A stretch of DNA of 64,000 nucleotides from Nelumbo lutea (GCA_022828595.1 JAKGHH010000003.1:102633583-102697582); one strand, 5' to 3'; counted from the stretch's first letter, positions 36,601 to 42,808 are shown. Notes: generated by a model from the sequence alone, not told the origin. Numbers and translations: made by a program.

Positions 36601-39600
36601 ACTAGGTTAAACCCCGAAACACCCCCTATAAGGGAAAATTTCAAACCTTAATCTATATAAGTATGCATGAATGTGTATAGTCGGGTCAAGCTCGGGTTGG
36701 AACAAAGTTGGGCCAGAACCTAAGGGCTAGGTCCAAGCCCAACCCGAAAAATAAAAAAGTGCAAATTCTTGGCTCCAAGCCCAAACTATGTAAAATTCCA
36801 AGTTGGGTTGGTTCGGACTCAAGTTGGGCTCACCCAAGTTGCATCCCTATCAAGTCAAGCTGGGTTTTGCCATTTATCAATAGAAAATATCCAAGCCCAA
36901 GCCCAGCCCTTATATTAAGCCAAAGCATGATCTAAAATAGGAACAAGCAAATTGTATCATGTATTACTAATATATTTTTATTATGTATTACCAATATGTA
37001 ATATGATTATATAATACCAAGAATAATATATTAGTAAATGATAATATATATTTTAACTATATATAATATTAGTGAGCTCTAGCTCAAAAAGGGCTTATTT
37101 ACAAAAGCCCGAGACCAAGCACACAAAGCTACCCTACCCATGAACGGCAAAAAAAGTCTAAATGTGCACACTTCAAACGTATTAAATCAGATCAAGTGTA
37201 TATAACTAACAAATCAACAAAAGGGAAAAAAGGAGAGAAACCTCAACAAGAGCAGCACGATTCTCACTTAGTGCACAATGGCAAAGAGTAATTTTGAATT
37301 TCACCTGCCATGAAAATGCAAGTGATTAATGGAACATAGTAACACTAAAGCATTAATAAAAACCATAGGAAATATTAAGCCACATGTATGTTTGACAAGG
37401 GGAATCTTGAAGGAAAAATAATGAAAATTACCCCCATTTGCATTAATAAATAAATCATAAGAAACATTTAAGCCATATGTATGTTTCACAAGGGGAATTC
37501 TGAAGGAAAATTAATGAAAACTACCTCGTTTGCATTAATAAAAAATCATAGGAAACATTTAAGTCACATGTACGTTTGAAAGGAGAATTCTGAAGGAAAA
37601 ATAATGAAAACTACCTCATTTTCATTAATTGCCGAAATATTCATCGAATTTGGAGAAGATGACCTGTTTGATGTAGATAATGAACTCCTAGAAGCCATTG
37701 TATTTTGTTTTGGAATGATCTTGCAAAGCTGCAAAGCTTGCTTATACATGTACTACCAGAAAAAATGAATATGAGAATTAGCATGATAAGCTTGTTAAAT
37801 GTCTTAAGAAACAAACAGGATGCATAATTGAATGTGACTAAGCTACAAGAAGATAGCACTATTTGTTTTACACAAGGATCAAATTTTCGTAGTGTATCAG
37901 AGTGAATCATAACATCAGGAGCATCATAACATTCCTGATGCACCCCAACATGTTACTTGGTGTTCAAGGTTTTGAAATATTTAAGGGGTAGGCAAGCCTA
38001 AACTGACCCCCTGCGGAATTTTGAAAAGAAAAAATAAAAATTAGAGTGCATGTGAAAAAACACACAATATGCACATTCATGCATAAGTGAGAAACACCCG
38101 ATACAATAAGATTTTAGATGTAAAAAAGGATACTAAATATTAATCATATAAATCACACATGTAAAATAGGCTTTCACAGATGGCTGAAATAGGGGATTCC
38201 CATTCCTAGGTGATCATCAATTAGATGCATGACAGTTCCATAGGCCCCTAGACTTGATTTCATTAAATTAATCAAGCTAGAGCTTCAGCTAACAAAATCA
38301 ATAGTTCATTTGAATAGTTTTTTTAATGTTAGCTAATTCCATGGATGATACACATTTCAAAATTCAAAGAGGGCCCAGCATAAAATTTTAAAATCTAAGA
38401 AGAAATAAGATGGTGAAAAGGTTTAATTTCAAGTCACCAAAATTGAACTGCCATCCCAATGGCTCAATAAACCGTGTCCCACCCCAGCAAATGCCAACCT
38501 TGATTGGGATTGGAAAGAAAACAACAAACAATTCATGCTTCAAAACGTTAAATACAACAAAGCTTTTCCTACCCTGATGATAAGTAGGAACCAAACAAGA
38601 GTATAAGATGAGACCCACCCCCCACCCCCACCCCCTTTTGAGCCACCATAAAACAACAAATGGGGTGTCAGGAACAACCTTGTATGAAATTATTTGCTTT
38701 TAATCTTTTATTGCATTAAAGCCTAAATCCCTATACAATAGATTCATCTGGGGAATATTCATAAAATATTATATTAGTCAATTTTACGATTCCAATAAAT
38801 GAACTGATTACACAGTGGCTCCATATAGATGATGAACTTATGGACTTAAACATATAAAACAATTGTAGTATTTCCATTCCACATGATCATATTGTAAGTA
38901 CATGTGGTTCCCCATGTCTGTGATCGCAGTGAAGGTATCAAACCAAAACCACAGAAACACCTATGGCGACACACAAGACACCGGGGGCCTGTGATGAACC
39001 CATAACTCATCACAGGCTTGCATTGAGCTCAAAGCCATCACAATCCTACGATGGAGTTAAGAACCATTATACATTCGCAACAAGCCAAAGTTACTCATAA
39101 TGAGACATCCAGCAATTGACGGAGCAATTAAGCGAACACATCAAACTAGCTCTGACATCATCCGCGCCATGTCAATATGGGAGACCCGTAAGGGGGAGTA
39201 GCGCATGTGTCAAGGAAAGGATCCTCCTGGCAACCAACATCGAATCAAGGATCCCCTTTCCAAGTAAGAACCAAACCCCCTTTTTGGCTCCTTTTTAGGG
39301 CCTCGGAGTCTCCCCTTATAAAAATGGGAATAAAGTGTAATGGGGGCACAATTCTATCAACTCTAACAACTCCGTTAACCTCTACAACCCAATACCCCTC
39401 GACCTTTCTTCATCCTTCAAGGAAACCACCACACCTAGCCTTGCCACAGTACTTACACATATAAAACCCCAATTCTCAAGGCCATGATTTTGCATTATTG
39501 CAAGGCAACCATCTAAAAAGCATTTCACAGAACACCTACTCCAGCATCACACTTATAACACATTTATCAAAATTTTTACCCAGGCAGAGCTATTTAATTA

Positions 39601-40256
39601 GGTTCATTAACCTAATAAAGACTTACAATTGCTCTCCTATATTCTTTTTCGCCATACAAGGAATCGCCAAGAAGCACCTGCAGCAACAATCACCATCAAT
39701 TCCCAATCCCAAAGCCTACGACAAACGGAAAACATTATACGAGCCATAGCAAGCAAAAATCCCCAAATGAGGCCATCTATATTGACCGATAAGTAACCAC
39801 TGCAATTTGGCGAAAATTAATCCCATCTAACTAACTGTACTAGAAAGGCAAAAAATCTTACCAAGTTTTCAGCCTTAACATGTGGACTTGTTTCAGCATT
39901 TATAGCCGACGAAGAAACGAGGAAGCAACCCTGTCCAAGACGATTTCTTGAATTAACAAAATGACTCAATCTACGTGAATTAACAGTATGAATAAAAAAA
40001 GAAATGAAGAAAAACAGAAGAAAAGAAGCTCAAGTTTTTTAATTAACAAAATGGTTCAATCTACTTGAACTCAAAGTATGAATTAAAAAATCATAAGAAC
40101 AAGAAAAACAACCTCAATGCAGTCACCTGATTTAGTGAAATTAATAAAAGCTCTGAAACAACACGGAGAGAGAGAGAGAGAGATTACGAGCATTTGAGCA
40201 GAGTCATGGAGGCCGTGATCAAGAAGGGAAGTGATCTGATCCTTCAGAACGTCCAT
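3620..40256 (-). CDS. APC7: APC7 gene, exons 1-9 (anaphase-promoting complex subunit 7, N-terminal part)
   Basis: APC7 is a tetratricopeptide-repeat subunit of the anaphase-promoting complex, the nuclear ubiquitin ligase that drives exit from mitosis. Nine short exons on the minus strand, each bounded by AG and GT, join without a frame break into about 232 residues. In order they contain [16 protein letters not shown] (start), [80 protein letters not shown] and [14 protein letters not shown]. These match, in order and spacing, the N-terminal part of plant APC7 as I remember it. Family members are about 550-560 residues, so roughly 40 percent is present and the rest lies beyond position 1. No stop or frameshift breaks the joined frame, so it looks functional. 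The striking feature is intron 5 (29.5 kb, stacked retrotransposons). The exon model is inferred from sequence alone; transcript data would settle the splice sites. Confidence 0.9.
4301..4360 (-). CDS. APC7: APC7 exon 8
   Basis: A 60-nt exon with acceptor ATAATTCCAG and donor CAG|GTAAGT, phase 0. It encodes [20 protein letters not shown], a very recognisable APC7 segment following …SLFPQ. Confidence 0.92.
4932..5016 (-). CDS. APC7: APC7 exon 7
   Basis: An 85-nt exon between a CTTTTGGCAG acceptor and a CAG|GTTTGT donor. One base completes the Arg codon of exon 6, then 28 codons read [16 protein letters not shown] and [12 protein letters not shown]. Phase 0 at its 3' end. Confidence 0.92.
7659..7774 (-). 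CDS. APC7: APC7 exon 6
   Basis: A 116-nt exon with acceptor GATATTACAG and donor TTAAG|GTCTGT, ending in phase 2. It encodes [38 protein letters not shown] and two bases of an Arg codon. It continues from …AALVE of exon 5 across intron 5; the family has …AEMEGIP at this point. The split Arg codon is completed by the first base of exon 7. Confidence 0.92.
8124..8404 (-). repeat. Copia A 3' LTR
   Basis: A 281-bp repeat with TGTTAG…CTAACA ends, the partner of the LTR at 13139-13417. Several substitutions and small indels separate the two, which indicates age. Confidence 0.9.
8405..8413 (-). other. Copia A polypurine tract
   Basis: Read on the minus strand, GATGGGGAG sits directly before the 3' LTR start TGTTAGCG, the expected place for plus-strand priming. 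Confidence 0.7.
8412..12504 (-). pseudogene. Copia A gag-pol (broken polyprotein)
   Basis: Gag starts [14 protein letters not shown] at 12504 and is cut by a stop near 12160. A deletion of about 60-70 residues joins SLEEYYANM almost directly to [15 protein letters not shown] Gly/Arg-rich region and the zinc knuckle [14 protein letters not shown] follow (about 11790). The protease has an intact [10 protein letters not shown] near 11480. A TAA at 11082-11084 interrupts the integrase zinc region (WHCRFGH … CESCQFGKH). The integrase keeps both aspartates ([15 protein letters not shown]), but the catalytic Glu position reads VVGRKNRH, a Gly. A frameshift near 10510 leads into the capsid-like C-terminal integrase and [10 protein letters not shown] (about 9310) and the RNase H DADWAGS are present. 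The last open part (8412-8771) holds [10 protein letters not shown] and [10 protein letters not shown]. Multiple stops lie between 8770 and 9710. Confidence 0.9.
13127..13138 (-). other. Copia A primer-binding site
   Basis: On the minus strand the LTR end CTAACA is followed directly by TGGTATTAGAGC. This is one mismatch from TGGTATCAGAGC, the usual plant copia site complementary to initiator Met tRNA. Confidence 0.8.
13139..13417 (-). repeat. Copia A 5' LTR
   Basis: A 279-bp repeat with TGTTAG…CTAACA ends, matching the copy at 8124-8404. It has a TATAAATA-type box read on the minus strand (around 13285) that would serve as the element's promoter. Confidence 0.9.
13418..14151 (+). pseudogene. 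Copia B1, left part (gag C-terminal half and protease start)
   Basis: An older copy of the B family whose 5' end is missing: it starts abruptly inside gag ([13 protein letters not shown]) at the junction with Copia A. It keeps an intact zinc knuckle, [14 protein letters not shown], near 13650. The protease site [10 protein letters not shown] (about 13978) is intact but lies after a TAG near 13921. The copy is interrupted at …SSVLHV by the insertion of Copia B2 and resumes at 19912. The flank bases TTACT (14147-14151) are the left copy of the B2 target duplication. Confidence 0.87.
14152..14525 (+). repeat. Copia B2 5' LTR
   Basis: A 374-bp LTR that begins TGTAGAGAACACTG and ends GATCTTCTACT, directly followed by the primer-binding site. 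A TATA-like TATAAATA lies at 14351. Compared with the 3' LTR it carries two extra segments of about 15 bp near 14225-14270. The 3' boundary is placed by the primer-binding site and the target duplication; it does not end in CA. Confidence 0.87.
14526..14537 (+). other. Copia B2 primer-binding site
   Basis: TGGTATCAGAGC is the standard plant copia sequence complementary to initiator Met tRNA. It lies immediately after the 5' LTR. Confidence 0.88.
14538..15320 (+). other. Copia B2 untranslated leader
   Basis: About 780 bases between the primer-binding site and the gag ATG. A roughly 60-bp unit containing CAGTTTTGTGTTGGTATT / CGGTTTTGTGTTGGTATT and CTGATCGGATCA is repeated twice near 15135-15240. 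A short open frame (15091-15300) is the product of this repeat and is not a recognised protein. Confidence 0.6.
15321..19582 (+). pseudogene. Copia B2 gag-pol (one long frame plus several breaks)
   Basis: Gag-protease-integrase is open from [10 protein letters not shown] for 643 codons to a TAG at 17250-17252, replacing a Trp codon in the integrase core. The same frame continues to 18479. Gag lacks the zinc knuckle found in B1: the sequence jumps from ERDRKK to GNAH. The protease site reads [10 protein letters not shown], with Leu for the usual Ser next to the catalytic Asp. In the integrase zinc region one Cys reads Tyr ([10 protein letters not shown]). The core residues are all present ([24 protein letters not shown]). 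RT has [12 protein letters not shown] and YVDDIVVTG, with frameshifts near 18430 and 18635. RNase H (YTDADWAGS) has a TAA at 19222 and a frameshift near 19430. The end reads [17 protein letters not shown] and overlaps the 3' LTR. Confidence 0.92.
19556..19567 (+). other. Copia B2 polypurine tract
   Basis: TTGAGGAGGAG immediately precedes the 3' LTR start TGTAGAG. Confidence 0.75.
19568..19911 (+). repeat. Copia B2 3' LTR
   Basis: A 344-bp partner of the LTR at 14152, beginning TGTAGAGAACACTG and ending GATCTTCTATT. It is followed by TTCCT, the right copy of the target duplication. Confidence 0.87.
19912..22698 (+). pseudogene. Copia B1, right part (integrase, RT, RNase H; 3' truncated)
   Basis: The part resumes at [12 protein letters not shown], exactly where the left part stopped. 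It runs through the integrase zinc region (WHNWLGH … CESCDLAKH), the integrase core, the RT ([23 protein letters not shown]) and RNase H ([19 protein letters not shown]). It ends at EELGI with no 3' LTR. All three integrase catalytic positions are altered: [16 protein letters not shown] and AKRNNRH show Asn, Asn and Lys in place of Asp, Asp and Glu. Several frameshifts and stops (for example near 20910, 21836, 22118) break it further. Confidence 0.88.
22985..24050 (-). mobile_element. LINE-2, 3' part (zf-RVT and RNase H)
   Basis: On the minus strand, broken frames read [13 protein letters not shown] and [20 protein letters not shown], the zinc-knuckle region after the [21 protein letters not shown] and [14 protein letters not shown] follow. 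The RNase H domain has [33 protein letters not shown] and [12 protein letters not shown]. The tail after 23130 leads to an A-rich stretch on the minus strand near 22985-23010. Upstream pieces of what appears to be the same LINE lie at 29345-29860, beyond Copia C. Confidence 0.8.
24060..24552 (-). repeat. Unidentified repeat, part 1 (host of Copia C)
   Basis: The DNA between LINE-2 and the left Copia C flank shows no protein domain. A minus-strand stretch around 24420-24500 (GTGAGATCCTTAG, GTCAAAAC, GGTATGTTGGG) resembles plus-strand sequence just after the assembly gap (54025-54080), so it is probably a dispersed repeat. Confidence 0.4.
24558..24877 (-). repeat. Copia C 3' LTR
   Basis: A 320-bp partner LTR, which in element orientation starts TGTAGAGAAGATGGGCC and ends TTTTTCAACT. 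About 7 percent of positions differ from the other copy by eye. Confidence 0.88.
24848..27974 (-). pseudogene. Copia C gag-pol (deletion derivative)
   Basis: Gag starts at 27974 ([16 protein letters not shown]). A TGA falls after DGTNYLA, where the family has Trp. The gag helix region ([20 protein letters not shown]) follows. At about 27430 gag ends at ERNRV and the sequence jumps to [13 protein letters not shown] in the integrase core. This loses the zinc knuckle, protease, integrase zinc region and first catalytic Asp. The other two integrase residues are present ([17 protein letters not shown]). The RT frame is long and clean: [12 protein letters not shown], then [11 protein letters not shown] near 25830. 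One TAA at about 25650 separates it from the RNase H frame, which then has a frameshift and stops near 25100-25170. Confidence 0.92.
24878..24888 (-). other. Copia C polypurine tract
   Basis: TTGAGGGGGAG on the minus strand lies directly before the 3' LTR start TGTAGAG. Confidence 0.75.
28688..28699 (-). other. Copia C primer-binding site
   Basis: Read on the minus strand, TGGTATCAGAGC follows the LTR end CAACT without a gap; it is complementary to initiator Met tRNA. Confidence 0.88.
28700..29022 (-). repeat. Copia C 5' LTR
   Basis: A 323-bp LTR. In element orientation it starts TATAGAGAAGATGGGCC and ends TTTTTCAACT, directly against the primer-binding site. The ACT end is supported by the target duplication on both sides, so the LTR does not end in CA. 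A triple AGAGAAGATT-like short repeat lies near 28758-28785. Confidence 0.88.
29028..29344 (-). repeat. Unidentified repeat, part 2 (host of Copia C)
   Basis: The DNA between the right Copia C flank and LINE-2. By position and the GTAAC duplication it is continuous with 24060-24552 once Copia C is removed. No domain is recognised. Confidence 0.35.
29345..29860 (-). mobile_element. LINE-2, upstream part (after RT)
   Basis: The minus strand reads [14 protein letters not shown], then [23 protein letters not shown] and [10 protein letters not shown]. This is the linker between RT and zf-RVT in plant LINEs. The order and orientation fit the 3' part at 22985-24050, so one LINE was split by a later 5.3-kb insertion (unidentified repeat plus Copia C). 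The upper end abuts the leader of Copia D. Confidence 0.72.
30258..31826 (+). repeat. Tandem triplication of a ~337-bp gag segment in Copia D
   Basis: Three head-to-tail copies start at GGTTCCAGGAGCTC (30258), GGTTCCAAGAGCTC (30595) and GGTTTCGGGAGCTC (31485). Each runs through the [18 protein letters not shown] and [10 protein letters not shown] coding region to GGCATATA-GTTA. The second copy is lengthened by the MITE at 30665-31212. Only the third copy leads on into the rest of gag. Confidence 0.9.
30665..31212. mobile_element. hAT-type MITE 1 (548 bp) inside Copia D gag
   Basis: The terminal inverted repeats TAGGGGTGCAACTTGGGC and GCCCGACTTGCACCCCTA pair well. It is flanked by a perfect 8-bp duplication ACTATCTA (30657-30664 and 31213-31220). 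The interior is rich in GGGCTCGGGC-type motifs at both ends and TATATG-type repeats in the middle. It has no coding capacity. Confidence 0.88.
35799..35809 (+). other. Copia D polypurine tract
   Basis: TTGAGGGGGAG precedes the 3' LTR start TGTCGAG, the same arrangement as in Copia C. Confidence 0.72.
35810..36075 (+). repeat. Copia D 3' LTR (3' boundary uncertain)
   Basis: The LTR begins TGTCGAGAGAATGAGCC after the purine tract. A TATATAAATA box lies near 35933, followed by a CT-rich stretch with CTCTCTAAACCC. No second LTR is available to fix the end, which I place at the last C/T-rich segment near 36075. Confidence 0.65.
36166..36849. mobile_element. hAT-type MITE 2 (684 bp including a nested MITE)
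   Basis: The ends TAGGGATGCAAGTTGGG and CCCAAGTTGCATCCCTA are near-perfect inverted repeats. The flanks CCAAGTCA (36158-36165) and TCAAGTCA (36850-36857) form an 8-bp duplication with one mismatch. Same family as MITE 1 (similar ends and GGGTTGGGCTTGGGC interior). A 200-bp MITE is inserted within it at 36451-36650. Confidence 0.86.
36451..36650. mobile_element. hAT-type MITE 3 (200 bp) nested in MITE 2
   Basis: The ends CAAGGTTCAAAATATCG and GAAAATTTCAAACCTTA are inverted repeats. It is flanked by a perfect 8-bp duplication ATCTATAT (36443-36450 and 36651-36658). The interior contains CGATACGACCGATACACCGG and an inverted CCTAGTTC / GAACTAGG pair. Related GATAC-rich stretches near 43965-44095 and 52370-52430 may be diverged relatives. 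Confidence 0.85.
37242..37304 (-). CDS. APC7: APC7 exon 5
   Basis: A 63-nt exon between a TTCATGGCAG acceptor and a GAG|GTTTCT donor, phase 0. It encodes [20 protein letters not shown] plus a final Glu, following …NENE of exon 4. Its donor opens the 29.5-kb intron 5. Confidence 0.9.
37351..37622. repeat. Three ~91-bp tandem repeats touching the APC7 exon 4 donor
   Basis: Units start at CATTAATAAAAACC (37351), CATTAATAAATAAATC (37441) and CATTAATAAAAAATC (37533). Each contains TTTAAG/ATTAAG-CCACATGTATGTTTG, GGGGAAT-CTGAAGGAAAA and a copy of the exon 4 splice-donor region (on the minus strand CGAG|GTAGTTTTCATT in unit 2). The exon sequence CATTAATTGCC forms the start of a fourth, partial unit, so the duplicated block spanned the exon-intron boundary. 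Confidence 0.85.
37615..37752 (-). CDS. APC7: APC7 exon 4 (serine-rich linker)
   Basis: A 138-nt exon with acceptor CTGGTAG and donor GAG|GTAGTT, phase 0. It encodes 46 residues beginning [16 protein letters not shown], then the serine-rich [14 protein letters not shown] and ISAINENE. The linker is highly characteristic of plant APC7. The exon's 3' end lies against a tandem array whose units carry copies of this splice-donor region (37351-37622). Confidence 0.92.
37753..39626 (-). other. APC7 intron 3, possible LTR-like segment
   Basis: A 1.87-kb intron without recognised coding sequence. The part from about 38920 to 39480 differs in composition from its surroundings. It has TGTGATCGCAGTG near its left end and a TATAAAAA box with downstream CT-rich DNA near 39318, like a solitary LTR. 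I could not find its exact ends or a target duplication. A second candidate repeat start, TTCAAGGTTTTGAAAT, lies near 37961. Confidence 0.35.
39627..39677 (-). CDS. APC7: APC7 exon 3
   Basis: A 51-nt exon between a GTTGCTGCAG acceptor and an ATT|GTAAGT donor, phase 0. It encodes [17 protein letters not shown], the first helix-turn-helix-like piece of the N-terminal TPR region. It is far too short to be found by ORF length. Confidence 0.88.
39862..39930 (-). CDS. APC7: APC7 exon 2
   Basis: A 69-nt exon between a TTGGACAG acceptor and a TTG|GTAAGA donor, phase 0 at both ends. It encodes [16 protein letters not shown] followed by HVKAENL, which continues directly from …SAQML of exon 1 and matches the family's GCFLVSS…AETSP…KAE segment. 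Confidence 0.88.
40162..40183. repeat. GA/CT microsatellite at the APC7 intron 1 donor
   Basis: About ten GA units lie just inside intron 1; on the gene strand they read CTCTCT immediately after the GTAAT donor. Confidence 0.85.
40188..40256 (-). CDS. APC7: APC7 exon 1 (start codon to residue 23)
   Basis: The exon begins at the ATG of [16 protein letters not shown] and ends after codon 23 (…DSAQML) at a CTC|GTAATC donor, phase 0. I chose this ATG because the homologous plant protein starts with the same MDV…QI…L…HGL…SAQML pattern. An upstream in-frame ATG at 40316 would add 20 residues (MRTSGSFKIS…) not expected in the family, so that stretch is probably 5' leader. The intron starts with a CT-rich run right after the donor. 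Confidence 0.9.
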
Positions 40257-40463
40257 TGCAGAACAAAATCTGAAACCTAACGAAAACGAAATTTTGAAAC
40301 TCCCCGAAGTTCTCACTCTCCTCTTCTACCTTTTCTAAGCTCTCGCTTTTCGTCCTTCCGCCACGAGTGTTTTTTCGAAATATTTGGGGGTACACCCACT
40401 ACTGCTAGTCTGCTAGTAGTACGCGGGTTCTCCTACTAGCTACCACTACCGTATTCTTGTCAC
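40257..40463 (-). promoter_or_regulatory. APC7 5' leader and proximal promoter region
   Basis: The DNA upstream of the start codon up to the MITE contains a GA-rich leader on the gene strand (around 40310-40340). It holds no clear TATA box that I can defend. A transcription start cannot be placed from sequence. The available proximal promoter before the MITE is only about 200 bp. Confidence 0.45.
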
Positions 40464-40983
40464 GTAGACCTGTAAAAAGTTTATCGGAGCCGCGAACCCG
40501 ACCCAATTCAACCCGAAAAAAAAACAGGGTTAGGGTCTCATATTTAGCTATCTAAATGTGAGAATGGCCTGACCCGACCCAATCCGGAAAAAAAATTGGG
40601 TTGGGTTATGGGTCAACCTGCTAACCCGATTGCCAAGTTTGTTCGGGACTATTTATGCATTATTAGAAGTTTCCACTTTTTAATTTTTTCTATTTAGCCT
40701 TTACTCTATTATTTACTATTTAAATTGTAAAATGTTCAAATTTTTTTATTTTATATTTGAAATGTTAAGGTTAATTCCTTTAATTGTGGCATTTTTCATA
40801 TAGTTTTTCTTTATTTTTTAAATTTCAGTTATTTTTTGGGATGACCCAAATTGACTCATGAGTCAACCCTAACCCGAATATTTAGGGTTAGGGTCTAGCA
40901 TTTGATAACCCAACCCAAAATTCAACTTGACCCGAATCACCCCAAAGTGTATAGACCCAACCCGAACCCAATTGTTAGGTCTA
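40464..40983. mobile_element. hAT-type MITE 4 (520 bp) upstream of APC7
   Basis: The ends GTAGACCTGTAAAAAG and CAATTGTTAGGTCTA give a short inverted repeat (TAGACCT). The flanks CTTGTCAC (40456-40463) and CTTGTCAG (40984-40991) match at 7 of 8 bases. The interior carries many AACCCGA / TCGGGTT-type motifs and an AT-rich centre. It is non-coding. Confidence 0.75.
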
Positions 40984-40991
40984 CTTGTCAG

Positions 40992-42005
40992 TGAAAGAAG
41001 TTGAACTGTAGTACCCGACTACCCGCGTACGATTGATTAAATTGGATCAAATGATTTTGGTCGTTCTATTGGAAGAAGGAAGTAGTAATTTGGGAACATC
41101 TACTACAAACTCTCCCAACCATAACCCATCATACCATTGCTGCATGGAGGTGTTCATGATGTGGAAACCTGATTCAGTTAGTGCAAAAACTGTTCAAAAA
41201 CCTAATATAGCTTTACATTGGGAATATCTCCCCATGAAATAAAGTACATAAGTGCGAAGATGTTCACAATACAAGGCTGTAAAAACTATTAGAATGGTGT
41301 TCGAGCGGGCTTTGCATTGACTGAAGCTGATCTCCATGATGTGCGCCTATAATGACTAGTTAAGATAGCATTGAGAGAGTGTATTGCACTCTGAATCAGA
41401 AATTGTTCTCGCATCCCTACCCACAAAGCACCACAATCACGGAAATAATGTTTTGTGGGTAAAGATGTTGGAACAGCTCGTGAATAACATACTCAAGCCC
41501 ATGTATGGATAGATCTGAACTCTAGCATTGACAATCAATACCACCTTGTCAACGAGTTGAGACGTATCAATAAAACATGTTCCAACCCTCTACCAACTTA
41601 ATTTAACACCTCACATCTCCTTATAAGACTCAGACCTACCATAAAATTAGTACTCGCCAGGTGTGAATTGTGCGGTATCAGATTATGTTAGTAGAAAGTT
41701 AGAACATATTTTATTAGCAGATGATCGGACTCCTTATCAACAACGATCTCTTCCAATATTATCTGTGTCATACATCATGTGTGAACCACAATGAAAGGAC
41801 CTTTCATAAAAGGAGACCACCATGCATGTGATTTGGGGATGAAGATGATATTAAAACATAACATGGTGGAAGAATTTTTGTTGGCAGTCGATCGACTCTG
41901 TAACCTGGGCACATAACCCTTTAGATAAAAAAGACAAAATAAACTCTAATATCTTAGAAAGGTATCAAACTCGCTTAAACCCTTAATCCCAAAATAGAAG
42001 CAGGT
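40992..42005. other. Intergenic stretch, nothing recognised
   Basis: I see no coding sequence. A segment near 41590-41760 (CTCACATCTCCTTATAAGACTC … CGGTATCAGATTATGT … GCAGATGATCGGACTCC) has diverged relatives at 42310-42490, so it is part of a dispersed repeat. Confidence 0.4.
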
Positions 42006-42298
42006 TAGGGGTGCAAAGCCCGAGCCCCATCTGGCCCATATCGAAATTTTACACTTATTGGGTTTGGATTTTTTGTTCTTGGGTTGTGTTTGGGTACAAA
42101 AAATTCAGGTTTTTTATTTTTTAGGTCAAGCTTAGATTAAGCCCTTAGGTAGTCCAAATCTGACAGAGCCCAACCTAATTATATGCATACATACATATAT
42201 ACATATTGACCAACCCGAATGAATCAAATTATAGTGTGGATTGGGGCTCAAATTTAGAAGATTGGGCTTGACTTCGAGTTCGGGCCTTAAGCCCAAAT
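42006..42298. mobile_element. hAT-type MITE fragment, same family as MITE 1
   Basis: It begins TAGGGGTGCAAAGCCCGAGC like MITE 1 and follows the same internal order (GCCCTTAGGTAG, a TATATACATAT centre, CTTCGAGTTCGGGCCTTAA). It stops before the right terminal repeat, so the 3' end is truncated. Confidence 0.7.
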
Positions 42299-42309
42299 TG
42301 CCTACCAAC

Positions 42310-42620
42310 AAAACACATTTCAACACTCCCCCAACTGGATCTTATACCACACATCTTATCATGAGACTGGAACCCATCATAAAAATGGGATGTGCTATGT
42401 ATGAGATGTACGGTATCAGATCATGTCGGTAGGGTGTTGTAATGTATTTTGTTGACAGATGATCTGATTCCCCAATTGATGGTTCGGGATCTCCTCCCAA
42501 CAAAATGTGTCCCACCACCCCTCCCAACATGATCTAAAACCACATGGTAGGCCCCAGTGATGTTTGAAGGGTGTTACACTGTGTTTTGCTGGCAAGCGAT
42601 CCCAACTCCCAATTGATGAC
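42310..42620. repeat. Diverged repeat copies around TATCAGATCATGTCGG
   Basis: Two adjacent degenerate copies share ACACTCCCCCAACTGG/CACCCCTCCCAACATG starts, GTGTTGTAATGTATTTTG/GTGTTACACTGTGTTTTG middles and GACAGATGATCTGATTCC/GGCAAGCGATCCCAACTCC ends. A third copy lies near 41590-41760. No function is apparent. Confidence 0.5.
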
Positions 42621-42622
42621 CC

Positions 42623-42800
42623 CAGGGGTGGAGTCAGGGGATGGCAGAGGGGGGCCACCCCTGTCTTTAAAATCACTACAATACCCATTTTAACTTTGCC
42701 TATATTTTCATCCCCTACTTATATTTACTAACTTCTGTCCCTTCTATCTATGCTTATTACATTTTGACCCCCTTAAAAGAAAATCCTAACTCCGCCCCTG
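42623..42800. mobile_element. hAT-type MITE 5 (178 bp)
   Basis: The ends CAGGGGTGGAGTCAGG and CCTAACTCCGCCCCTG form a 16-bp inverted repeat with two mismatches. The flanks GATGACCC (42615-42622) and GATGGCCC (42801-42808) match at 7 of 8 bases. Non-coding. Confidence 0.85.
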
Positions 42801-42808
42801 GATGGCCC

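Larger units (their letters stand above)
7775..37241 (-). other. APC7 intron 5, 29.5 kb, packed with retrotransposons
   Basis: The intron separates exon 5 (…ENRAALVE) from exon 6 (MEGIPSK…). It contains Copia A and C in the same orientation as the gene, Copia B1, B2 and D in the opposite orientation, a LINE split in two, and three hAT-type MITEs. More than nine-tenths of it is identifiable transposon. It has normal GT (GTTTCT) and AG (TTACAG) ends. The first 350 bases next to exon 6 and the last 390 next to exon 5 hold no recognised coding sequence. Confidence 0.88.

Noticed and set aside
40464..40983. AACCCGA-rich stretch as interstitial telomere repeat
   Set aside because: The motif is not the plant telomere unit in tandem and lies inside a MITE with inverted ends and an 8-bp duplication.
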